Below are positions 33,001-45,585 of a DNA stretch of 64,000 nt, in pieces. A program made the translations under genes and the position numbers. This stretch comes from Chlamydomonas sphaeroides (Eukaryota; Chlorophyta; Chlorophyceae; Chlamydomonadales; Chlamydomonadaceae), in contig BDDC01000029.1 in the NCBI GenBank assembly GCA_001662425.1, positions 22,473 through 86,472 of the forward strand, read 5' to 3'. Numbering within the stretch: position 1 is the stretch's first letter; each line of letters opens with the position of its first letter. Under the pieces are notes generated by a model. It made no database searches, was not told the origin of the DNA, and saw nothing but the letters and a program-made list of their open reading frames with translations.

Positions 33001-34326
33001 ATCCGAGATGACAGGAATAGGCTTGTCGTACTATCAGTCTGTGGCAGGGGGGATCCCCCCTGGTCTGTGGTAGGGGTCATCCACCACACAGCCCGTCCCT
33101 ACGCCTCTGCCCAGCGCAGGAAGTCCAGGCCATCCCAAGCCGATGGTAGAGGCCGAACAGCGCCCACCCCCCGGACACGTCCGCTCGAAAGGGCCAGCCT
33201 TGCTGCCGCTTCGCTTCGTCGCTCCACAGGTTCGCTCCCTTCGTGCGCGAGGATGGGCGTGCCCTGCCCCAACGCCAGCGGCCGCGTCGAATTGCTCAGC
33301 ACAGCTTGCGTAGACTACATCTGCTTCTTCATACGCTCTGGCCAGGTGCGTACGCACGCAGTTTGGCGTTGCCGGCATTTCAGCGTCCCCCCCACCGCTC
33401 ACCGCGCAGGACGCCAAGCTGATACTCGACTACCCGCCTTTGACTGCAAGACACTAACCGGTATAGTCTCGGAAGCCCGGACGATGGGCCACGCCTAGCC
33501 GCAATAGGTTAGCAGCGTACGGTAGCCGGAAGTCCGTAGTGGGTAGTCGGAAATCGGCAGTCAGTGGTTGCGCATGCCAATGAGCATGTGCCTGGTGCAT
33601 GGGTATAGCTCGGTAGTGGCGCCTTTGAGGGCGGGACGGCGGGGTTGAGGGGCGGACGGCGCCGAGCGTGTGGAGGCGAGTGCAGTGGGCTGAAGTGAGC
33701 ACCGGAGGTGACCTCTTCAAACGCGGAGACACGGCGTGGCGTGCTGAGCTGAGGCGGCAGGTGTCAGGTCGCTCCGTCCCTCGGTGGGGGACAAGGGGGG
33801 GCGCCTCTGGCCTGCCCTCCGCTGGCGTATCTTGCAGGGTCCTGCCCCATCAGCACGACTTGGGCGTGTTAAGCAGTACGGCTTGAGCGCGACGGGCAGT
33901 CCCATGGGCGCAAGCGTTTATGGAAAAGCGCCGGGCCAGTGTTGGGTCAAGTTAGTGGAGACATGCGCAGTGCTGGAGCCGCGACACACAGCGGGACGGT
34001 CACAACTCAGCACCAGCTCGTCACCTGGATGCGTTGAAGCATGACGGGCGCAACCAACGTGGCGAGCAGTCGTGGGCAAGATGGAGGCGAGTACGAGCGC
34101 AAGCCGCAGGGAACACAGCGAGCAAATATCGACAAGGGGTTTGTCTTGCCGATGATACTCGCTCGTGCATTGCCAAGAGGGGCGCGTACGAGGCCGGTCA
34201 AACGAGTGAGTCACGCTCATATCACAACGGTGCCCAAATATCAACTGCATATCCCAACCGGCAACTGCGCAATACTTCGTCCATTTTCAATCCGCCAGCA
34301 CCATAAACAAGCTGCAACGAGGTCAC
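33001..34326. other. Spacer of the inverted repeat
   Basis: I see no gene here. Short simple repeats occur near 33520-33560 (variants of GTAGTCGGAA). Open frames lack domain or splice support. Confidence 0.45.
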
Positions 34327-34398
34327 GGAGAGCTGCCTCGGCCGCGTGCGAGCAAGAACTGGGGCCGCGCAGCGACCAGGGCCTGCTCCCGGTGCACA

Positions 34399-34403
34399 TA
34401 TAA
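34399..34403 (+). promoter_or_regulatory. TATAA motif of the PRR/CCT gene
   Basis: TATAA lies in GTGCACATATAACGCC, about 335 bp upstream of the chosen PRR start and conserved in both inverted-repeat arms. Confidence 0.4.
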
Positions 34404-34734
34404 CGCCCCCGCCTGCGGCCAAGCACGCCTATGCACGGTAATGCCTACCGCTGCGTGGAGGTGCGGGCATTGGAGTCGTTACTAGTAAATTATGGCGAAT
34501 CCTGGACGGCACGGCAAATCATGGTGCTGCCGTACAGCGTTCCCGATTCTGCGAAATCCTCTGGCTTGCTCGGCGCGCCAAGCCAACCAAGCCACCAAGC
34601 ATCCCCACGCCAAGACGCCACACAACACATTGTATGCTAGAGCTACGTCTCCGCAGCGAGCACCCACGGAGAGCCCGGACGCAGCCAAGGGCGTGCCGGC
34701 CCCCGTAGCGGGCCGGCACAGGGGCAGCAGCAGT

Positions 34735-37700
34735 ATGCAGGCACACGGAGCCTTGCACGCAGGCGCTCCGCAGCTGGTTCTTCCTGACCCAAAGAACCTG
34801 CGCATCCTCGTGGTCGACTCCAAGGCGCTGAGCCGGCAGACCACCACGCAGCTTCTGCGGGAATGTGCTTACCAGGTAAGCTAGGTGTCTATATCCCGTC
34901 TCGGGGCGCGGCCTTTGGCAAGATACTTGGAGCGACGCGTTTGCGCCAAGCCTACTTGGCAGCACCTTCTGCGCCGCAGGTCACTGCAGTTAAAACAGCT
35001 AGAGAAGCATTACAGCTACTGATCGAGGCGGAGCATGACGCGTCTTTCGACCTGGTGCTGAAAGAGCATGAGCCGCCGGGCGCGAACGCCTGCCGCCTGC
35101 TCAAACGCATGGCGAAGTCCGAGGGCCTCTCGCGTACACCGGTCGTAGGTAAGGGGGCCAAAAGCAGCGCTCTGGCTACTTTCGGTAATAATATCTTACC
35201 GGCTCGGCAACCGGCGCAGCGATACTTCGGACAAGTATCTAAAGCGCAGCACATGGCCACCCCGGCACCCACCGCAGCGCCCCGCCGCTGCTGCAGTGCC
35301 TCCGTTAGTGTCTCCTACTGCGCTGCCTCGGGCTTGTTGGGGCTTGCAGCGGGGTGTCATGACAGAGCATATGGGACATGTGCTAGCCCGCCCAACAGCG
35401 CGCCCGCAGCTTCGCGACAGCTATGCCAGCCCCTCACCGACCCCGCGCCCCCGGCTTCACATTCTCAGCCAGAATAAAAGTTCTCTCCATCCATCCACGC
35501 CCCTTTTCATACATCCCCTCGCTTCCTCTCCAAACCCTTCCCGCCCCCGCAGTCACGTCCAGCCAGGACGAGCGCGAGACGGTCATGTCGTGCCTCTCGC
35601 TGGGGGCCATCGACTACCTCGTCAAGCCGCTGCGGCAGAACGAGCTGCGCCACATCTGGACGCGCGTGTGGTGGTGGCGCAAGGTGCGCTCGCGCTTGCG
35701 CCAGCGCTTCCCCCAGCCCCCGCAGCACCGCCTTGCTGCTCCGTCCCCTACAGCTCACCAGCAGCCGACCGGCAAGCTCGATGGTGCCCCGATCGCCCGC
35801 GCCCGCAGAGCCAGGGCCAGCACGCGGCCGCCATGCCCTCGGCCATGCCCGTGCACCCGCCGCGGCACTACGCGTTCCGGGGCCCAAGCAGCGCCAACCG
35901 CCAGTACGAGGCGACCAGCAGCGACAGCAAGCAGACCAAGTGGTGAGGGCGCTGCGTGGGGGCAGGGAAGGGGCAGGGAAGGGGGCAGGGAAGGGGGAGG
36001 GGGGCAGGGAAGGGCGGGCGACGCCAGGGACCCGGCACTCCGGCCACGCGTGGGCCTCTGTGGGCCTGCGATGCGCAAGCGCAGTCTGCGGTGGATGTCA
36101 CCTCGCCCAGCGGTGTGCTGACCTGTGGTTCGTGTTTTGTGTGTGCGGCCGACGTGCCCGCAGCCAAGAGGAGGAGGAGCCCACGTCCAAGGAGGGCTCG
36201 GCGCCCGATAACGGGAACGGGCACGGCAGCAAGGGGAATGGCTCTAATGGCAGCAAGGAGGGCAACGGCACGAGCAGGTGCGCGGCTCTGCCGTACGTGC
36301 CGTTGTGTGCTGGCCCGTGCTCCATTGCTGCCGTATGGTGCTGCCGTACAAGCCATGCCATACTGGGTGCTCTGGTCCGGTTGGCAGACATGGGTTAGGT
36401 TGATGTTACCTAGATAGTAAACAAGCTAATCTCCGATCCGCGGCTTCAACCGTGTTGACCTATCAAACTCAACTAACCTTAAGTTAACCATCAACCGCCC
36501 AACCGCCACGTTCCCTCTCAGGGTGGACGCCAAGCCGCACTGCGACATCAAGGACACGGGCCACGGATCCAACGGCAACGGCCACGGATCCAATAACGGC
36601 AACGGCCACGGGTCCAACGGCAACGGATCCAACGGCTCGTCCGATAACAAGAACGGAGGCAAGCACGCGGCCGGTACCGACCAACCGCCCGCCACGCTCC
36701 CCACGGCCTTTCCCGTGCGCTCGTGTGCTTGGCTACGGCCCGTGCTCTAGGCGTCCCGACCCCTCGCTCCATCCCTCTGTGGTGCTCGCCCAGGACCCGA
36801 GCCCCCGCAGCGCCGCCCCCTGTCCTTCCGCTTCGCACTCCGCAGGCAACGGCAACTCGGCGACCAAGGGCGACGGGAACGGCCACGGCAGCAACGGCAA
36901 CGGAGCCAGCACCACGCTGGCGGTGGACCGCCACCACCAGGTGGGCGGGGGGGGGGAAAGCCGGGGGAAATGGATGGCAGGGTTTGTGCCGAGCTGGAGG
37001 TGGCGGCTTGGGCTCTTGCCGGTAACCAGCCTCACCAACCCTCACCAACCCTTCTCTTTCTCCCTGGTTTCCCCCGCCTTCCCTTCTTTCCCCAGGCCCT
37101 GGTCAACACCGCGGAGGGCAAGATGCCGTCCAACCTCCTGCTGGGGATACACGACGGCCTGACGGTGGGTTCTGTCGCACACACCCCGCACACACACAGA
37201 CCAGACACATGCGCGGTGCGGCATGTTACGCACATCCTAGTACCGGTATGTCACCTGTCGCGACCGTCATTGATGCCGCGTGGCCCTCGCCCTCAACCTC
37301 CCGCCCCCGGCCTGTCCCTGCCCCTCCCCAACTACAGGGCGCGGTCAAGGGCGGAACCATGGGTCGCTCCTCGGCCTTCGCCCAGTACACCGGCCCCTCG
37401 ACCTCCTCACGCAAGCGCGCAGCCACCAGCGAAGCCATGGCTCCGGGCAGCCGCGACCGCGACCCCTCGGACCGCGAGCGCGAGCGCGAACGGGATCGCA
37501 TGGACCGAGACGGCATGGGCGACGGCCGCGCCGGCGGCAGCAACGGCAGCGGCGCCGGCGGCCCCGCGGCCGAGGGCATCGCCACCACGCTGGGGCTCGG
37601 CGGCGGCGGGGGGCTCGGCGGCGGCGGCCCTGTGGCGGGCGGCCGCTTCAAGGCGGCGGCGACGCGAGAACGCGGCACTGGCACGGTACGTTGACGGTTG

Positions 37701-40700
37701 GCTGGAGGTTGTCGTTTGGGCGGTTGGTGGTTAGCGGTTGGGCCGGTTGACCCGACTGGTTGTGCCGTTCCCCGCCCTGCAGATCCGCGGCTCTGGCGGC
37801 AGCGGCGGCCACGGCCTGTCGGGTGACACCTTCCACGCCACGACGGCGCGCGGCAGCGGCGCCGGCGCTGGCGGCAGCGGAGCTGGCGGCAGCGGCGGCG
37901 GCGCGGGCGGCAGCGGCGGCGCCACCGCCGGGCTGACCTCTGGCGGCGCGCATGCGGGCCCCAGCGGCAACGGCTCGTCCTACAACAACAAGCAGCCCGC
38001 GCATTCCTCGGAGCGCCCCGGCTCGCAGGTGGGGCTTGTTTAGGCGCTTCGCCTGCTTGAGCGGGGCCTGATAAGGTTCTCCACAACCTTGAGCTGACAC
38101 GCACAGTCGCACCGAGACGCATGTGCACGTCGTGTTTGCGCCAGAGCTCGATCTGAAGGAGTTTGGCCTCGATCCTGGCCGCAGGGCATCTCGCCAAGCC
38201 ACTACGCCTCGCTCCAGAGCCAGGGCGCCGGCGGCAGCGGCGGCACCGGCCGCTCCGCCGCTGCCGCCGCGGGCGGCCCCGCCGCCAGCGGCGGCGCGCC
38301 CGCGGCCTGGCCTCCCGGCAACGGCGGCGGCGCGGTCAGCGGCAGCGCCGGCGCGCTGTCGGCGGCCGCCCACGCGGCGCATCAGATTGCGGGCCTCTCG
38401 CCCTCGCCGGCGGCGGGCCTGCCCGGCTTCCCCGGCATGTTTGCGGCGCCCTTTGGTGAGCTTCGACACTACCAGATATCTCGACAAAACCCTAACTACC
38501 TCCTGCAGACTTGAGCTAACCGTCCGCTCCTCGGCCCCGGGCCGCTGCGCCCCCGCTGCCGCAGGCCTGCCACCCGGCCACGTGCTCTCCCGCATGGCGC
38601 ACTCGGGCCTCCGCTTCCCGGGCGCCGGAGGCCCCGGCGGCGGCGCCGGCGGCGCGCCGCCGGGCATGGACCCGTCGCAGCTGCAGGTGGGGGCGTCGAC
38701 CAGGGTTCGTGCCGCGCGCCGTGGCCTCCGGCTGTACGGCAGTACGGCGGTGCTAACGCCCCTGTGTCCCACGCCCGGCCCCTTCCCCGCAGCCCTTCAT
38801 GCCCTTCCCGGCGCCCGATATGGTCGCCCTGGCGGCGGCAGCCAGCGAGGTGAGGCGCCGCCCGCTTGTGTGTGTGGACGCCCCAGGGCGAGAGGACACT
38901 GGCGCGGTGTGCACCAGACCACGACACGAAACACACACGTGCGCCATCCCCCCCTCTCCCTCCCCCGCCAGGTCCATCAGGCCCACCAGGCCGCAGCCCG
39001 CAGCGCCCACGGCCACAACCCGCACGGCCTGCTGCTAGGGCCCCTGGCGGCGGCCGGCGACGGCGGCCCCGGCGGCGGCGCCGGGCTCGGCGGCGGCGGC
39101 CCTGGCGGCAGCGGCGGCGGCCACCCGCCCACCAGCAGCGCCACCAACATCAACGCCATGATCCTCAACCAGCTGCTGGCCAGCGGCGTGTCGCTGCAGG
39201 CGTTTCTTGGCCAGACGGTGAGGGGCTGGCGGGGAGAGCTCGGGGGTAAGCGCCAGGGTTCGTGTCGGCACTAACCCCCGCCAACCCTCCCGCCCCCGCA
39301 GGCGCCCATTGGCCTGCCCCACCCGCAGCCGCTGGGCCACCCTCCCCCGCCCGCCGGCCGCGGCCCACCGCACCCAATGGCAGTCCTGCCCCACCAACAA
39401 CACCAGCAGCAGCAGGCCGCGGCGGCGGCGGTCGCCGCCGCCGCCGCCGCCTGGCGGCCGCCGCCCTACACGCCCGCGTCCATGGCGGCCGCCGCCGCGG
39501 CGGCGGCGGGCGTGCTGCCCTTGCCCGGCCCGCCCGGCGGCGGCGCCGGCGCAGCCCACATTGCGGGGCTGGCGGGCGAGGGCGGCGCACCAGGCGGCCT
39601 TGCGCTCCGGGACGCCGGCGCCGGTGAGTGTTCAGACGTAGGGACATGTAGTGACACGCCAGTGAGTCTCTGGCAGCTGCTGCGCCCACCCCAGGTGCTC
39701 TGCTTTGGCGTGCAGTGCGTCCGAGCTCTTTTCCCGACCCGTGCCCGCCGGCTCGCTGGCCCATGCCCCGACCCTCGCGTGTCGCCCGCAGCGGCGGCGC
39801 TGCTGCCCGGCCTGCTGCCCGACGGCGGCATGGGCCGGCCGCGCAGCAGCGTCCCGGGGCTGCCCGAGCCCAAGCGCCGCAGGGCGCTGGCTCTGGACAA
39901 GTACCGCAAGAAGCGCAAGGTGCGAGGAGGAGCGTCAAGCGGCGTGGCGCTGTGTTTGCTGTTTGTCGGTGCCCGCATGCCGGTCGCGTTGCAGACACGC
40001 CCATTGCGCGCCCCGCCAACGCCCCCTCGTTACGTTTCTGTTGCGCCGGCCCTGCCCACAGAACCTGCGCTTCTCCAAGACCATTCGCTACGAGAGCCGC
40101 AAGCAGCTGGCGCAGCAGCGCCCGCGCGTGCGCGGCCAGTTTACCAAGCACGGCTGTGGCGCCGGCAGCGGCGGCCCGGGCCTGGGGCTGGGCCCGTCGC
40201 TGGGCCTGCCCGATGACGGCGCGGGCAGCTTTGGCGCCAAGAGCGGCACGGGCGGCGCCGGTGGCGTGGCGGGCGAGGAGATTGGCGGCGAGGAGGAGGT
40301 GCAGACCAACAGCCGCGGCTACTACGACGTGAGTGGCGGCGGCGTGGCAACAACCGGATGCGTGTATGCGTATGGCGCTGGCGCTGGGCTGTGTGTGTGT
40401 TGGCGTCACATGCGGTGCACCGGGCCGGACCGCCGGTCCCCAGCAACACACGTCCGACACCGTCCGGTCCCTGCTGCCTTGTCCTGCGCCCGCAGGAGGA
40501 GGACTATGACGCCGAGGAGGTCGAGGAGGACGAGACAGAGGAGGAGCTTGACGATGACATGGACACGGGCGGCGGCCCGCGCGCCGGCAGCGGCGGCGGA
40601 CCGGGCGAGGCCTCGGAGCGCGGCCCCGGCTTGGGCTTGGGCGGCGGACCGCAGCAGCGCGAGCCGGCTGAGGGCCGCGACGAGATGCAGGTGCGCGGCA

Positions 40701-42517
40701 CATCCCGGGTACCTGGCCGTCTGCATATTCCTGGTATGCGGCTGCGGCTGGTATCCTTGCGTGTGATGGGCCACAGCGCTGACGTGCGTCGTGCCGCTGC
40801 CGTGCCGCTGCACACACAGGGTGACGGCGCTGGCGGCGCCGAGGACATGGAGGTCGACGGCGCCGCCGCCGACACCGGCGTCCGCGGCGGCGCCGTCTGC
40901 GACGGCAGCGACCCGAGCGCACCCTCAGGCGACGGCGGCGCCGAGGGCGCGCCCGCCGCCGCCACGCCCGCCGGCCCCGGCGGCGCCGGCGGGCGGATGT
41001 CGACGGGTGCCGCCGCCGGCCGGGCGGCCGCCGCTGCCGCCGCCGGCCGCAGCGACGATGACGACGAGGGCCTGGTGGTCCGCAGTCTTATGGGACTTCG
41101 TGACGCCGCCATGGGCGCACGGGTAGGTCCGGGGCCATGATTGGCATATGTTTGGCCTTGTGGTGCTGTGGCGACGACTGCTGTCTGCAATGAGCCCTGG
41201 GTCACCTCGCCTCGCCTGCTGCTGCCGTGCACCCGACCCCACCACTCCGCCCCTCGCGCCGCCTGCTCGCCCTCCAGACCCGGCCGCCCGCCGACATGGA
41301 CGTCGTCCCGCTCCTGCTCCAGGTCAGCTGCCCAGCCCACGCGACCCGCCGCATGAGCGCCAGCCTACCCCCGGTTGCTCTTGGTCGTGTGGCTGTGCTC
41401 AAGCGCACGCGCCACGCCGACAATCAACTCGCCGCTCTCCCACTCTTTCTTGCCCCTTTGCCAGGAGGCCAAGGCGTCTCGCTCCGTGGGCAGCCAGGGC
41501 TCGCTCTCGGGCGACCGGCCGCACTCGCGCGGCCACAGCCACGGCCACTCGCACAGCCAGCATCAGCAGGCGCCCTCGCAGGGCCGCACCGACGGCCTGG
41601 GAAGGTGCGTTCATAGCTCTCAAGTTACAAGTCATGAGCACGAGTTCTGAGTAACACGCCCCGCGTGTGTGTGTGCATATAGCAGTGTAGTAGTAGAGTC
41701 CCATGCGGGTGCGCGTCACGTTTCCCTCGTCGTTTGCCAACCACGCGTTTGCTGCAGCATGGCAGCGCTGCCCTGGACAGGCACACGGCGTTGCCCTGCC
41801 GAACCCGCCTCACTCCTGCCGCCTCCCTGCCCATCTCCCTGCGCGTGCAGGCCCCTCAGCGTGCACCGGCAGCAGCCGCAGCCCGTGCCGCAGCGCTCCA
41901 CGGGCGCCACCTCGGCTCACGAGGCCGGCTCGCTGGGCTCGCCGGCCCAGGCCGGACCCCACATGGCTGCGGGCCAGCAGGTCACCGGACCCCACTCCCT
42001 GCACGCCGGCGGCGCCGCCGCGATGACGCAGGCCGCGGCCGGCCTGCAGGCGGTCGGCGGCACCGATGGCGCTACGTCGGCCGGTACTGTTCAATGCCTA
42101 CCGCTGGCGGCGGCGGCGCTGCAGCAGGGCCCGGCGGCGGCGGCGGCTGCCGCCGCCGCGGCGCCGCAGCCGACGTCGCAGGGTGCGGGGCCGCTGCCGT
42201 CGGGATCTGGGCAGCGCGGCGGCGCCGTCGGTGCTGGCCATGCCCTGACGCTGTCGCAGCCGGCGGCGCCGTCGCAGCAGGGTCATGGATCCATTCGGGA
42301 TCACCGGGAGTCTGGCCGGATCGAGCGGCCGGATCCGCGCGACCGCGAGGCCGGCGGCATGGGCGCCGGCGGCGCCGGCAACGGCAAGAACGGATCTGAT
42401 TCTGGATCCAACTCGCCGGATGAGAACGGCGGCGGCGGCCGGTCCAAGCCTGGCTCCGACAAGGCCGGCCATGGAGGGCACAAGGGCGGCGGCGGGCACG
42501 GCCATGGGCACCGGTAG
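34735..42517 (+). CDS. Pseudo-response regulator with CCT domain (PRR family)
   Basis: Twenty-two exons in phase encode 1453 residues: 34735-34875, 34980-35148, 35553-35683, 35809-35942, 36164-36277, 36522-36673, 36846-36940, 37096-37164, 37338-37685, 37783-38028, 38185-38455, 38565-38686, 38793-38849, 38972-39217, 39302-39623, 39792-39919, 40062-40328, 40496-40690, 40820-41122, 41278-41322, 41465-41604 and 41851-42517. Residues about 22-145 form a receiver fold: NLRILVVDSKALSR, FDLVLKEHEPPG, TPVVVTSSQDERETVMS, and DYLVKPLRQNELRHIW. The phospho-acceptor Asp is replaced by Glu76 and one acidic-pocket Asp by Ser, as in plant PRRs, so it should not be phosphorylated. The CCT domain (about 899-944) reads RRRALALDKYRKKRK then SKTIRYESRK and RPRVRGQFTKH. 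PRR proteins are nuclear regulators of clock and light responses. An in-frame ATG at 34492 could add 81 residues. A 500-residue tail follows CCT, which is unusual. Confidence 0.9.
36396..36510. repeat. AT-rich, inverted-repeat-like stretch in PRR intron 5
   Basis: GGTTGATG near the left end is matched by CATCAACC near 36488-36495. The stretch is far less GC-rich than its surroundings. It could be a small inserted element; the arms are short and imperfect. Confidence 0.35.
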
Positions 42518-45500
42518 TAACGGGCCCTTGGGTCGGTCATCGTGGGTCAGCCCGCGCACGTTGTTTGCCGTGTGGGTTTAGGCATTCATGGGGACTCTGC
42601 AAGCAGAAATTGGAAAGCTGTGCTGAGGTGACTGCTTGTTTCGAGGACATCCGTGCCATGCGTTCAAGGCAGTGCGTCCGTATGTGTACGGTCCGTGGTA
42701 GTATGTGCAACAGGCAAGAGTCAGAGGGAGGTGAAGAGTCGAGACACGAACCTGAGATCCAGATCCAGACCGGTTCCATTGGGGGCGCCTCGCACGGTGA
42801 GATCTTGGCAGACTTCACATCTTGCGTCGCCGCCGTTTATCAGGCATGTGCTGGTTGGTGTGGCTTGATACTTTTGCGGCGCGCTTGCGGGCGCCGCCGG
42901 CGTTGCGTTGTGCGGGCCTATCGACCCAGCCGCCGTCTGGCGGAGCGAAGAGATGGAGGCGCTCCAACGCCCCGGCGCGCAGCGTGGGGTGATATGGTAC
43001 GACGAAACGAGCCGAGCGCTGTCGTATTGGCACTGTGCGGGCAGTAGGATGGGAGGGGATGGCGCGAAGCCGAGGGGAGCGCCGGCTCCACGGCGCAGCG
43101 CGGGAGGCTCTTGCGGCAGCGGGGCGCGCCGAAGACGCGACGCGAGCGACCGAGGCCCGCGACGCTCTGCTTGTGGCAGGGCGCCGCAGTCGTGACCCGA
43201 GCGAATGCAGCGCTGCCGTCGCTTGATTGATTCCAAACCTTGCACCGCGCCCCCTCGGGGCGCGCATCTTGCCGTGTGCATGCGTGGTCAGGTGTGGTCC
43301 CATGTGTGTTTCTGTCTCATACGTCGGCGTTCGTTCTCATTGTTTGCCGTGTGCCATGATGTCACGAGCTGCCGTTGCCGGCTTGGCCTAGCGCGCGGCG
43401 CGCTTGGCCGGCCCCTGCCGGGGGCCAGCGCCCGCCTCCTTCCTGGCCAAGCCCTGGCCGCAGCCTAGGGTCCCGTGCTGCTTTCCCGCCGCGCTCTGCC
43501 CCGGCTGCCACGTTGGCGCCCTGCGGACGGGCGGCGCGGCAGCGCCCCTTCGCCAGGGCCAGGGCCCGCTCGTGTGTGGGTATGAACGCGCGCCAAGCCA
43601 CGCGTGGCGCGAAGCCGAAGCTACGACTTTGTGTCTTGTGCTTTGCGCTCACGCTTGTTTGGCCGCGAGACCGTGGCGTAGGTGCGCTTGCTGCCGCGTC
43701 CGACAGAAGAAAGCTTGAAGCGGCCGTCGCGGCTGCGTTGGTGGTGATTGTGATGGGCGGGTGTGTCGTGGGGCGAGGCGGGCGTGCTTCCGCACCCCTG
43801 CGCCGGCTGGCGCCGTGTTGCGGCTCCCTATTGGGGTCGTGCTCGTGCTAGTGCGAAGCCTTGTGGCGCCGGGTCGGCTGTAGGCTGGGGTCGATGAGCC
43901 TTTGCTGCGCGCCGCCCCTGCCCTAGGGCCGTACCCCTGGCCGTACCTAACCCCCCGCCCCACGACCCGCGCGTGTGCTCGTACGCGCATGCGTGCTGTT
44001 GCTGGTCTGTCCGTCTCTGTTTGTGTTGTGTGCGTGTGTGTGGAAAGGAAGGAACGCGAGCGGCGCTGCAGCCCGCGCCGCGCGACAAGACCTCGCCGGA
44101 CGGCCGCCGCGCACCCCTCCGGGACGCTCGCGGGCGCTCGTTCTGCCGACCCCTACTTGCGTCGGCAGCGCGCCTAGACCCATCGTAGGAGGCGAGGCAC
44201 GCGCGGCGCGGGCGCGAAAGAGGCCGCATCGCCGCATGCGACGCGGCCCGCGACCGCGACTGAAACCGACAACGACATCACCGTGATGCGAGCAGTGCTT
44301 CGCACCAAAGCGTTCTTTTCATGCAAAGCGTTTCATGCACGGGCACAGGCTGGCGAGCAGCCCTGCAGGCGGCATTTTGCGTCGCGGCGGGTCGCGGGTT
44401 GTGCTGGCCCGCGGCCCCGCCGAGGTACCGGCGCTTTCACTGTCGCGCAATAAGCTGGTTCATATCCGACCGCCGCCCGTTTCCCCGTTGCCAGCGCCCT
44501 GCGCAGTAGCTGGTGCGGGGGCGGACGGCGGCGGTCAGCAGCCGCCTGCGGGCGTGCGGCGCCAGCCGCCGAGAGCTTTGTGTAAACCTCCCCGGCTGCG
44601 CATGGGTGCATGGCTCGCCCCCAGAAAGAGGCCACCCAGACCAGACGAACACCGTCGGTCATTATGCGGTTGTAGGTCTGGGATACGGTCCCTGACGCGT
44701 ACAGCTGCGGCTCCAGACATCCTAAACCGTCGTCCTCGTTGAAGACCCCGACCGGTACCTCTCGCGCCCCTATGGGGGCGAGCCAACTGCGACGCTGTAC
44801 ATCGACGCTATCGACGCCGCTTTCCCGTCAGCATCCGACACAGCGTCGCGAGACCGCGATGACCAGCAAGAGGGCACGGCCCCCGCTTTGCAGCGGCGCA
44901 GGTGCGGCCAACCGCCCACACCTCTCCGAGGCGCGCGACTGCGTCCTGGCCGCCCCCGTGTCACCGGCGGCTGTAGCAGGTTAGCGCGGGTCGGAGAACT
45001 CGGATATCCGCTCCCAAATGTAACAGAAGCCAACCTGCTACAAGCAAGAGGGTTTCTCGAGATGCTCCACGGGCTGCCACCACGTGTAAGCATGGGGTAG
45101 GGGGACCAGCCCTGCCAAAGCGGCTGTCGCCCCTCGCCTTCTCCCCCACACAGCACCACCAGCACCACCGCGAGACGCAGCAGCAGCGGCAGCACCAGCA
45201 GTCGCCAGCAGTCGCCGGCAGTCGCCGGCTGCCCAACTGGGCTACCGGGCTAGCTCAGCCCGCGCCTCCTTCCTGCCCCCACGCGGCGCCTGGGTGCGCC
45301 TGGGTCGTGAGGGTCGTGCCTCCCAGCGCCTCATCACGACCCTCACCCGCGGCAGCACACGCCGCCGCTGCAAGCCACCGGCCGCCGCCCTACCCGGTGT
45401 CCCCGCCCTGTCCCCGCTCGTGCATCCCGGCGGCCGCCAGCCACCGCCCCAAGCCATCACGCATGCCCCATGATGCTTCCGCTGCCGTGAGCCGTCTCGA

Positions 45501-45585
45501 GCCACCGCCGCCACCGCCAGGCTCGTGCACGTCGCCCCGAGCCCCCGGCGGCGGCGCCGCCGGCCGCTCCCAGCCCAAAACCCCC
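42518..45585. other. 3-kb gene-free convergent region
   Basis: Lies between the stop codons of PRR and the SET methyltransferase. Short open frames are Arg/Ala-rich shadows without splice or domain support. The first TGTAA I see on the plus strand is near 44581, so the PRR 3' UTR may be very long or may use another signal. Confidence 0.45.

Larger units (their letters stand above)
32126..34790. repeat. Near-identical inverted repeat, arms about 465 bp
   Basis: The left arm (32126-32593) and right arm (34327-34790) are reverse complements with only a few substitutions, separated by about 1.7 kb. Each arm carries a TATAA motif (34399-34403 and its mirror), a 69-codon frame starting MHGNAYRCVEVRALES, and the first codons of PRR. 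The arms point outward, so they would act as head-to-head promoters. Confidence 0.93.

Noticed and set aside
34431..34640. Conserved 69-codon small protein MHGNAYRCVEV… present in both arms
   Set aside because: Its conservation only reflects near-identity of the whole inverted repeat at DNA level. There is no independent evidence of translation, though it could be an upstream frame in the PRR leader.
38123..39274. Long open frames on both strands across the PRR and SBP genes
   Set aside because: They are shadows of GC-rich, low-complexity coding exons. The phase-consistent splice models with receiver, CCT and SBP domains explain the sequence.
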